A stretch of 64,000 nucleotides of DNA from assembly GCA_036268875.1 (NCBI GenBank), contig DATATI010000039.1, forward strand, positions 1 to 64,000, written 5' to 3'. Below, in pieces: positions 1 through 7,598 of this stretch (its first letter is position 1; every line of letters begins with the position of its first letter). The DNA is from Polyangia bacterium. Lineage in GTDB: Bacteria; Myxococcota_A; Polyangia; Fen-1088. The notes under the pieces were generated by a model. The model did no database searches. It was not told where the DNA came from and saw only the letters and a list, made by a program, of their open reading frames with translations. The position numbers and the translations under genes were made by a program.

Positions 1-207
1 ATCGCTTATTGTCGAAAGAATTCGAGCGAACCATCGTTTCAAGCGAATCCGACATTCAACTATGTATGATACGTCTCATGACGCGCCGCCTGGCATTTGG
101 CTGAGTTATTGCGGCCTTTTCCTGTAGGACAGCCTCTAAGAGCAGGTTGCTGACCTTCGCACCGCGCGTAACGGGATCACCTTGGGAGAAGTGACCAGTC
201 GATAAAA
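1..207. other. Left-edge non-coding stretch
   Basis: I recognise no gene here. The first 130 bases are clearly more AT-rich than the rest of the window. A short plus-strand reading frame of about 21 codons ends at a TAA near 201-203, but it is opened by a stop and has no family I can name. It could be the end of a decayed gene or nothing. Confidence 0.4.
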
Positions 208-429
208 TTAGTTCGGGCGGTTGTCGTTGCGGCCGGGGGTCGGGACCGGCCCGCCGCCATCGGACAGCGACTCGATCATTTCCAGGACGCGCTCGTGCGA
301 GTCTAGGTCCTCGGCGTCAAGCTCCATACGGAACTGCAGGCGCTGCCGCCACGCCCCCATGCAGTAGCCACCGAGCGCGCAAAGCGCACCCGCCAGAACC
401 AGAAACGCGCTCGCCATGCCGCTGTACAT
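208..429 (-). CDS. Small single-pass membrane protein, unknown function
   Basis: This 73-residue protein has one hydrophobic helix at about residues 5-27, followed by a basic stretch (WRQRLQFR) and an acidic C-terminal half. That suggests a short inner-membrane protein with its tail in the cytoplasm. The start is supported by a GGAG-type ribosome binding site about 9 bases upstream of the ATG. It lies 134 bases downstream of the 533-residue envelope gene on the same strand, so the two may be cotranscribed. A 6-bp GC hairpin sits just before its ribosome binding site. I recognise no family. Confidence 0.6.
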   Translation of the reverse strand: MYSGMASAFLVLAGALCALGGYCMGAWRQRLQFRMELDAEDLDSHERVLEMIESLSDGGGPVPTPGRNDNRPN

Positions 430-446
430 TGGTGGGGCTCCTCAAG

Positions 447-465
447 GCCCGGCGACGTACCGGGC
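447..465 (-). promoter_or_regulatory. GC-rich hairpin ahead of the 73-residue gene
   Basis: GCCCGG (447-452) and CCGGGC (460-465) can pair around a 7-base loop. On the minus-strand transcript the hairpin lies just upstream of the ribosome binding site of the small membrane protein gene. It has no U-tract, so it could be a weak terminator, a processing site or chance in GC-rich DNA. Confidence 0.25.
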
Positions 466-563
466 TCCTTCCATAAGCCTCGACGCCTTTTCGCCGCAGC
501 TTTAGACCGGCGGCACCACAATCGTGCGGCCTGCGGCGTCAGACCGCGCGACAACCGGCAGGG

Positions 564-2165
564 CTAGCCTTCGTCGTCCTCTTCGGCGTGCGAACGCTTC
601 TTCGAATGCGAGCCCGCCCCGTCGATGACCACCGCCAGATTCAGCCAAAAAGCGCTGTATCCATCGATAAAGTTGGGCAGCGCGATCGGATCGCCGGCGC
701 CGGCGTGGGTGGTGTAGGAGTAACGGCGCAGGTCGTACCCCACCTGCGCCTCCATCACCGACAGGAAGCGGTACCCCACCATCGCGGTGGCGTCCATGCC
801 CCACACCGAAGCGTTGGGGAAGTACTGCGTCGATTTCAGCTGATAGCGCGCGCCGCCCACGCCGATCACGTTCCGATAGCCGGCGCCCAGGGTCAGCGAC
901 AGATCAGAAGTGAAGGCCAGCCGCACGTCCGCGGCGGCGCGCAGGTAACGGTTGTCCACATCGGGCACGTTGATGTTCGCTCGGCTGGTCTGGGCGCCGT
1001 TGTGAAAGACGAAGGCATGTCGCCCATAACCGCCGGTCAACTCGAGCTGCACCGGCCCGTCCGGCAGGCGCACGCGCAAGCCGCCGAAGAAATCGGTGGT
1101 GGCGGTGGGAAACGTCGATCCATCGGAGGCCTTCGAGGTGATGCCCGACGCGTATTCGATGTTGCCTGTCACGCCGATGTTGCTGGCGGGGCCGCTGGTG
1201 GTGTGCGCGGCCGGATACCACGCCCCGGATGCCCCCAGCGTCGGCGCGCCCGCCATCGAGAACGGCACCAGCGCGCTGCCGGTGGCGGCGGAATAGTGAA
1301 GGTCGCGCCACAGCAGGCGCGGGCCGGCGCCCAGCTCCAGCGCCAGCTTGCTGTTCTGCTCAGACGACGAGCGGGCGCGGCCGGGACGAGCGACGACCAC
1401 CGCTTCGTCGCCGTCGGCGGCGTGGGTGGTGTGGCGGGCGTGCGTGGTTTCCTTCTCGCGGTGGTCGCTGCTGGACGAGATACCCGCTTCCTCCTCCAGA
1501 TCAGCATCGGATTTTCCGTTGTGCGTGGCCGGCGCCGGCTTCTCGGCGGGCGGCTCCTCGGCCACCACCCCGCGCGGCCCAGGCGCCGCCTTTTCGGTTT
1601 CATCGGTGCCGGCGTCATCTTCGTCGTCGTGCTCCGCGGCGGCGACCAATTTCTCGGCGGCGTCCGATTGATGACTGCCAGCACCACCGCCGCCACCACC
1701 AGCGCCCGCTCGCAGCCCCGGGCCCAAGCGCGCCCAGGCCGATGCCTTGATCGCCTCGGCCAGCTTCTTCGGCCCGCCTTCCACCGACCACAATGCTTTG
1801 GCGGTCACCTTGCCCGAGTTGCTGCTGCGAACCACCGCGCCGGCCTTGTGCGCGCCCTCTTTCACCTCGCCGGCCACCACCGCCGTCAGCTTGAGCTTGG
1901 TCGCCACCGCCGCCAGATCGCCGGCCGAGTCGAGACCACGGTGCAGCTTGCTGGCCGCCGCCTCGATCTGTTCGTCCTTGACCACGCTGAAATTGTGCTG
2001 CTCGAGAACGTGGACAATCGCACCGCGCGCCGGCCCCGCCTGGCTGCCGGAGAAGAGCACGCCGACGCGCCCCTTCGCCGCCAGAGCGGCCGTGGACCAG
2101 CAGCAGCCGACCAGCGTAAAGACCACGACCCAACCCCACTTGCCGCTATCGCCCAAAAAACGCAT
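564..2165 (-). CDS. Secreted protein: CsgG/TolB-like N-domain, outer-membrane barrel-like C-domain
   Basis: The 533-residue product starts with a signal peptide (hydrophobic core 12-29, cleavage near AALAAKG). Residues 31-150 have an alternating alpha/beta pattern beginning RVGVLFSGSQ, which resembles the CsgG/TolB-N type domain found at the start of many myxobacterial secreted proteins. Residues 150-270 are a low-complexity Gly/Glu/Asp/His linker. Residues 275-515 are rich in amphipathic strands with aromatic residues (LELGAGPRLLWR, FFGGLRVRLP, AAADVRLAF) and look like an outer-membrane barrel, but the chain ends in a charged tail instead of a terminal aromatic. Function is unknown. The gene is divergent from the barrel/metalloprotease pair on the right. 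Confidence 0.65.
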   Translation of the reverse strand: MRFLGDSGKWGWVVVFTLVGCCWSTAALAAKGRVGVLFSGSQAGPARGAIVHVLEQHNFSVVKDEQIEAAASKLHRGLDSAGDLAAVATKLKLTAVVAGEVKEGAHKAGAVVRSSNSGKVTAKALWSVEGGPKKLAEAIKASAWARLGPGLRAGAGGGGGGAGSHQSDAAEKLVAAAEHDDEDDAGTDETEKAAPGPRGVVAEEPPAEKPAPATHNGKSDADLEEEAGISSSSDHREKETTHARHTTHAADGDEAVVVARPGRARSSSEQNSKLALELGAGPRLLWRDLHYSAATGSALVPFSMAGAPTLGASGAWYPAAHTTSGPASNIGVTGNIEYASGITSKASDGSTFPTATTDFFGGLRVRLPDGPVQLELTGGYGRHAFVFHNGAQTSRANINVPDVDNRYLRAAADVRLAFTSDLSLTLGAGYRNVIGVGGARYQLKSTQYFPNASVWGMDATAMVGYRFLSVMEAQVGYDLRRYSYTTHAGAGDPIALPNFIDGYSAFWLNLAVVIDGAGSHSKKRSHAEEDDEG

Positions 2166-2192
2166 GCGAAACCTTCGCAGGAATTTTTGTAG

Positions 2193-2411
2193 GCATCAAT
2201 CCCCTAATTTTTTCCCCAGATGCGGGGGACTCCCCCACCCGGCCGTCGGGAAATGTGAAGCGCGGCTGACCCGAACGGGGCTGGCGAGGACTCTTATCGC
2301 TCTGGGTGCGAAAAAAACGAACGCTCCGCGCGAAAAATCGCGTCAATTAGAAACAATCCGGCGTGGGGGGGGTTTGCTAGACTGCCGCCTTCGCTGGTTC
2401 GGAGGGGATTC
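2193..2411. promoter_or_regulatory. Divergent intergenic region with strong RBS for the plus-strand gene
   Basis: This stretch separates the minus-strand envelope gene from the plus-strand barrel gene, so it should carry both promoters. A run of eight G at about 2366-2374 and a GGAGGGG ribosome binding site at 2401-2407, just before the GTG start at 2412, are visible. I cannot identify convincing -35/-10 pairs. Confidence 0.4.
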
Positions 2412-3515
2412 GTGACCGAACAAAAGCAGCTGTTTTGTTGGTGCAGCTATGTTCTTGCCGCTGGCCTGTTCGTCAGCGCCGGGTACGCCCGCGCCGACGG
2501 TGGGACGGTCCGCGATGACAGCAATACGCTTTCACTGACCAGCAGCACGGCCAGCAAATCTTGGTGGCAGGAACGATTCGCCGGCTCGTCGATGGAGATC
2601 AACAACTACTTCGGCAGCGGCAGCTTCTATACCAGCGGCTACTCCGATCCCTACGTCGCCACGGCTTTCTATGTGCGCCCGACGATCAAGCTCGGCACCA
2701 AGCGCGAGCTCACGGTGTGGGGCCGCGGCTACCTCGAATACGAATACACCAAGCCCGACAACCCGAACGGCCGGCGCTACAACCCGCTCGACACCTGGCT
2801 GGGGTTGAGCGCGCGGAACCTTTACACCGAAGCGCATTCGAAGATTCGCCTGGCCGGGCTGGTGCGTGCCATCCTGCCGACCTCGTTCGAAAGCCGCTTT
2901 CAGCACATGGTGGTCGGCTTGAGCGCCGGCCTCAGCGTCAACCGGCTCTTCCAGTTCGGCACGCCCGATCCCGCCGGCAAGAAATGGGAGCTGGCCGTGA
3001 GCCTGGGCAGCGCCTTCACCAAGTTCATTCAGACCAGCAAATATCGCGGCGCCTTTGCCGGCGACAGCACCGGCTGCCTGGCCAGCAACCTGAACACCAG
3101 CGGCGGCCTGGTGGGCGCCGGCTCCGAAGGCAGCGCGGCGTCCAGTACCGATCACTGCGGCGGCCCTTTGAACACGAATTTCGGCTTCACCTCATCGCTG
3201 GGCGCAGCCCTGATCCGGCGCCGGGTGTCGCTGGGGGTGACGATGATCGTCATCAACCAGTTCGCCTACGCCGTGCCGGAGGACCAGTTCGCCGCCACGG
3301 CGACCATCAACCGCGGCCGCAGCGACTTCACCTGGGGCCTCATCAGTCTCGGCTACGACATCACCGATCACCTGGGAGTTTCGCTGGGATTGTCCAGCTA
3401 TCAGCCCGCGCTTGATTCGACTTACAACCATCCTCGGTTCCCGTTCTTCGATTTTTCGGGACCGAATGCCAACAACTTCACGCAAGCCTTCGTCGGCGTG
3501 AGCGGAACGATCTAG
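2412..3515 (+). CDS. Outer-membrane beta-barrel-like secreted protein
   Basis: The 367-residue protein has a signal peptide (cleavage near YARADGG, residue 28). The mature part is dominated by alternating hydrophobic/polar strands rich in Tyr, Phe and Gly, as in outer-membrane barrels (TAFYVRPTIKLG, ELTVWGRGYLEYEY, WELAVSLGSAFTKFI). I do not recognise a named porin family. Translation starts at a GTG at 2412 with a strong GGAGG site. Only 10 bases separate it from the large lipoprotein metalloprotease gene, which has its own AGGAGG site, so the two are very likely one operon and may act together at the outer membrane. Confidence 0.65.
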   Translation: MTEQKQLFCWCSYVLAAGLFVSAGYARADGGTVRDDSNTLSLTSSTASKSWWQERFAGSSMEINNYFGSGSFYTSGYSDPYVATAFYVRPTIKLGTKRELTVWGRGYLEYEYTKPDNPNGRRYNPLDTWLGLSARNLYTEAHSKIRLAGLVRAILPTSFESRFQHMVVGLSAGLSVNRLFQFGTPDPAGKKWELAVSLGSAFTKFIQTSKYRGAFAGDSTGCLASNLNTSGGLVGAGSEGSAASSTDHCGGPLNTNFGFTSSLGAALIRRRVSLGVTMIVINQFAYAVPEDQFAATATINRGRSDFTWGLISLGYDITDHLGVSLGLSSYQPALDSTYNHPRFPFFDFSGPNANNFTQAFVGVSGTI

Positions 3516-3525
3516 GAGGAGCCAT

Positions 3526-6500
3526 ATGATCCGCCGGAACCGGTCTCAGAAGCTGTCCCCTCGTGGACCATCGATCGTCCTGGCGCTGGTCAGCGTCGGG
3601 ATCGGCGCCCTGGCGGCGCTGGCCGGTTGCGCGGGTCAAGGCGACGTCGATCGCTCGCAGCCCGACAAGGTCGATAAGGCCATCTTCTTCAACGCCGACG
3701 GGACGCCGAAGATCTTCTATTACCGGCCCACCATCGTCGACGTGCCGCCCACCACGGCCGGCGCGTTCGAAGGAATGATGGGCAACATGGACAAGATCTA
3801 TTTCGTCATCAACGAGACGACCCTGGTCGGCTATCGATCATATGACTATGTCCCCGGCACCCAGAACGGGATCACGGGCGGCGCCAACAACACCGACACC
3901 CCGATCGTCGTTTTCCCGATCAAATCGCACTTCGACGTCAAGCGCGAGTACAACCCGGGCACCGGCGAGCAGACCAATGTCATCAGCGAGAACACCAGCG
4001 ATCGGCCCTGGGATCAGCGACAGTACATGCGCCTTGATTGGTCGCCGGTCTCCGACGCCGACGTCTCCAGCCAGTTTCGCCCCATCGTCACCCCCGACTA
4101 CTTCGAGATCACCGAGAAGGGCGCCATCGGCCCCGACCTCAACGCCTGCGCGGCGTTCAACGTGGTGCCGTTCGACGACGCGTCATGGGATTGCGGCAAC
4201 TCGGAGATCAAGGTCCGGCATTCTTTCATGGCGGTGAAGCCGTCGACGTACACGGCGATGGATTACCCGGACCGCGCGCCGCTGCTGGACGCCAACGGAA
4301 AACAGATCAGCGTCATCCCGGCCAACAACGACTTTCCTTGCAACGCCCAGACCCTGGCGCAATCGGCCGGCATGTACAACGGCGCCGACTGCGGCCCGGC
4401 CACCGTCGACCAGTTCGCGAAATTTGGTTTCTTCCGCACCGTCCGCCAGACCTATGACCGCCGCGAAGGCGCCACCGAGGACGGCCGCCTTTATTACATC
4501 AACCGCTGGAACATCTGGGGCCCGGACGTCGACAAGCTGAACACCGACGGCAAGGTGATGACCGACAGCAGCGGCGCGCCACTCAAGCGCCACAGCACCA
4601 AGCCCATCGTCTTTTACACCAACGTCGAATGGCCGACCGACGACCCGGCCATGTTGACCACCGCCCAGACGGTGGCCGCCGACTGGAACGAGACCATGCG
4701 CGAGACGGTGGCCTCGTTGGAGCTGACCGAGGCTGACACCGGCCACGTCGTCGACTTTGGCGAGCTGCAGACGCGGCTGGCTGACGTCAACCCGAACACG
4801 CGCATCGAGGACGTGGTCCTGCTGAAGCAGAACAGCTGCAACGTCAAAGACGTGCAGGCCTTTCTGAACAGTTATCCCGACCTCGCGCAGATCGTGCAGA
4901 ACAAGGCGGACATCCCCTACGGCGCCACGCCCATCGACACGTCGAAGATCGACACCACCAACCTGGTGCAGGCCTGCTCGATCCTGGAGGCGACCACCGC
5001 CAACCTGAAGGACACCGACCCGAAGAAGTTCACCTGGCAGCGCAACGGCGACTTGCGCTACTCGTTCTTCCACTGGGTCGACAAGCCGCAGGTCGCCGGG
5101 CCGCTGGGCTTCGGCCCGTCGTCCGCCGATCCGGAGACCGGCGAGATCATCTCGGCCGGCCTTTATATCTACGGCGCCGCGATGGACACCTATGCCCAGA
5201 TGTCCGCCGATACCGTCGAGCTTCTGAACGGACAGATCTCCGTCGACGACATCCTGTCGGGCAAGACCATCCTCGACGTTTTGCAGAGCACGAGCAAAGC
5301 CCACCAGGCGATGTCCGCGCAGGCGTTGACCGCCGAGGCGAAGGCCTACGCCAACGCCATGGCCCAGCCGAACAACAAGAACCGCCTCATCCCCATCGCG
5401 CCGGGCGCCAGCGCCGCCAAGATCGAAGCGCTGAAGGGCACGCTGCTGGAGCGCCAGCTGATGAACGAGGACATCCTGCCGGCCGTGCTCCCGCCCGACG
5501 CCAATCCCGTCGACCCGGACGCGCTGACCGACGCGCAATACGAGGCCGCACGCCCGGCGAACTGGTTGACGCAAAAAGCGCGCGACAAGCGCCGCAACGA
5601 CTTCATCAAGCAAGGTCAGAACGGCTGCGTCTACAAGGCCGAGTTCGCCGACGATGCCATCCTGGGCTTGGCGCTGGAGCTCAAGCGGCAAGGTCTCAAC
5701 AAGGATCAGATCTTCTCCGCGCTGCGCGCTTCGATCTTCCGCAGCGTCTCCGACCACGAGATGGGCCACACCATGGGCCTGCGCCACAACTTCTCCGGAT
5801 CGACCGACGCCCTCAACTACAAAGACGACTTCTGGACCATTCGCACCACCAAGCCGCAAGCCGAGTGGGCGACGGACAGGTTGACCGAGAACCAGTACTC
5901 GACGGTGATGGACTACGGCTCGCGCTTCAACAGCGACGTCAACGGGCTCGGCAAGTACGACCACGCCGCCATCCGTTTTGGCTACGGCCAGTTGATTGAT
6001 CTGATGCCGGCGTCGACCGCCGACGGCGCCACCGGTCTTGGCCTGCAGAACTTCATCTTCACCTCCGACTACACCAAGCTGCCGACGTTCGTCGGCGGAA
6101 TCAACAACCTGAAGGACGGCAGCATCGCCCGCTACGCCACCATCAACGCCAATCTGTCTGCCGCCTATTCCGATCCGACCTTCGCCGGCGGCGGCTTTTT
6201 GACCATGGAGCGACCGTACAAGTTCTGCTCTGACGAGTACGTCGGCAACCTGGACTGCAAGCCGTGGGATCAGGGCGCCAACCAGACCGAGATCGTGGAC
6301 AACACGATCGATATGTTCAAAAACTACTACCTGTTCAACGCCTACAAGCGCGGCCGCATCAACTGGTCGATCGACGGGTACATGTCGCGCCTGACCGATC
6401 GGTACTTCGCCCGCTACACGGAAGCGTTCCAGTTCTATTACTACCTGGCCGGCGCGTTTGCGGGAACCGATCTGGCCAACGATCTCCTGAAGGCGTCGGT

Positions 6501-7524
6501 CGATTCACTGAACAGCCTGGGCGACATCATGCAAACGCCGGAGCCGGGTATGCACTGCCCGACCAGCGCCAGCCCCAACGTGATGGTGCTCCCCTCCCCC
6601 AGCGGGGCGAACGCCTGCACCACCGGCCAGCCGACGATGAACATCGACATTCCCGACGGAAAGCCATACTTCATCGACTTCACGGGCGATTACTATTACC
6701 GCATCACCAGAGCCGGCTCGCTGTACGAAAAGCTGGCCGCCTTGGAGTCGCTGACCAACACCGAGGCGCAGTTCTTCCGCGTCGACACCTTCGCCGACTC
6801 GAACCGCTACTCGATTAACTACTATCGGGTGTTCAAGGACGAGATGCTGAACCTCTTCAGCGGCGTCATTCGCAACGATCCGTCGACGTACGGCGGCTAT
6901 GTCGCGGGCACGCAGTACAACGCAACGCCGGTGGTGGATCTGAGCATCTGGGGCAAGGCGACGTACGACATGCCGGTTTACATGCTGCCCACCACCAAGC
7001 GCGTGGATTCGCCGGTCAACAAGACCATCGAGTACTACGCCCTCGGCCTGGCGCTGTCGCAGCTGGATACCACCTGGGACAGCGCGCTGGATATTTCGAA
7101 CTATCTGCTCGTCACCCAGAAGGGCGCTGTCGACGACACGACCTTCACCGTCCCCGTGCACGAGTTCACCCACCCGGTCAGCGGCATCACCTACCGCGCC
7201 CCGCAGTTCGACGACAAGCACGTCGGCGTCGGCGTGCAGGTTATCGACGATCTGAACGTGCTGGTGGGTAAGCCGGGTGTAAATGGAACGATGCCGGGAA
7301 GCTACGGAACCTATGGCTACACCAATTCCGACACCACAGTGACCCAGACGGCGATCCCGGACTGGAACACCGCAAAGGCCGCGCTGGACGCCGCCAAGGC
7401 CTCAGGCGATGCAGCGACATATCAAAATGCCAACAATGCCTTCCAGGCGGCCGATTTCTGGCTGTCGTACAAGGTCGACCTGCTGAACGACCTGCGCAAC
7501 TTCCGGAAGGCGTTCGGGTACTAA
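3526..7524 (+). CDS. Large lipoprotein zinc metalloprotease (met-zincin, DUF4953-like)
   Basis: The 1332-residue protein starts after an AGGAGG site. Its N-terminus has a positively charged segment, a hydrophobic core and a lipobox (LAGC, Cys at about residue 36), predicting a lipoprotein. The active site is HEMGHTMGLRH at residues 744-754, the extended HExxHxxGxxH zinc motif. A downstream STVMDYGSR segment looks like the Met-turn, followed by LGKYDHAAIRFGYG as in the DUF4953/met-zincin family. All three zinc-binding His and the catalytic Glu are present, so it should be active, probably on extracytoplasmic proteins or peptides. It is cotranscribed with the barrel gene upstream. After the TAA the frame stays open for 21 codons with a Gly-rich composition. 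Substrate unknown. Confidence 0.85.
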   Translation: MIRRNRSQKLSPRGPSIVLALVSVGIGALAALAGCAGQGDVDRSQPDKVDKAIFFNADGTPKIFYYRPTIVDVPPTTAGAFEGMMGNMDKIYFVINETTLVGYRSYDYVPGTQNGITGGANNTDTPIVVFPIKSHFDVKREYNPGTGEQTNVISENTSDRPWDQRQYMRLDWSPVSDADVSSQFRPIVTPDYFEITEKGAIGPDLNACAAFNVVPFDDASWDCGNSEIKVRHSFMAVKPSTYTAMDYPDRAPLLDANGKQISVIPANNDFPCNAQTLAQSAGMYNGADCGPATVDQFAKFGFFRTVRQTYDRREGATEDGRLYYINRWNIWGPDVDKLNTDGKVMTDSSGAPLKRHSTKPIVFYTNVEWPTDDPAMLTTAQTVAADWNETMRETVASLELTEADTGHVVDFGELQTRLADVNPNTRIEDVVLLKQNSCNVKDVQAFLNSYPDLAQIVQNKADIPYGATPIDTSKIDTTNLVQACSILEATTANLKDTDPKKFTWQRNGDLRYSFFHWVDKPQVAGPLGFGPSSADPETGEIISAGLYIYGAAMDTYAQMSADTVELLNGQISVDDILSGKTILDVLQSTSKAHQAMSAQALTAEAKAYANAMAQPNNKNRLIPIAPGASAAKIEALKGTLLERQLMNEDILPAVLPPDANPVDPDALTDAQYEAARPANWLTQKARDKRRNDFIKQGQNGCVYKAEFADDAILGLALELKRQGLNKDQIFSALRASIFRSVSDHEMGHTMGLRHNFSGSTDALNYKDDFWTIRTTKPQAEWATDRLTENQYSTVMDYGSRFNSDVNGLGKYDHAAIRFGYGQLIDLMPASTADGATGLGLQNFIFTSDYTKLPTFVGGINNLKDGSIARYATINANLSAAYSDPTFAGGGFLTMERPYKFCSDEYVGNLDCKPWDQGANQTEIVDNTIDMFKNYYLFNAYKRGRINWSIDGYMSRLTDRYFARYTEAFQFYYYLAGAFAGTDLANDLLKASVDSLNSLGDIMQTPEPGMHCPTSASPNVMVLPSPSGANACTTGQPTMNIDIPDGKPYFIDFTGDYYYRITRAGSLYEKLAALESLTNTEAQFFRVDTFADSNRYSINYYRVFKDEMLNLFSGVIRNDPSTYGGYVAGTQYNATPVVDLSIWGKATYDMPVYMLPTTKRVDSPVNKTIEYYALGLALSQLDTTWDSALDISNYLLVTQKGAVDDTTFTVPVHEFTHPVSGITYRAPQFDDKHVGVGVQVIDDLNVLVGKPGVNGTMPGSYGTYGYTNSDTTVTQTAIPDWNTAKAALDAAKASGDAATYQNANNAFQAADFWLSYKVDLLNDLRNFRKAFGY

Positions 7525-7598
7525 ACCGGCGGAACCGCGGGTGGCGGATCGGGCGGAACCAGCGCCGACATCCTCCTGACCAAACAATAACCTCGGCG

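Noticed and set aside
122-203. Short plus-strand frame ending GITLGEVTSR
   Set aside because: It is only about 21 codons after a stop and has no family match; too little to call a gene remnant.
588-2192. 534-codon plus-strand open frame
   Set aside because: It is antisense to the secreted barrel protein, has Arg/His-rich low-complexity content typical of shadow frames in high-GC DNA, and no domain.
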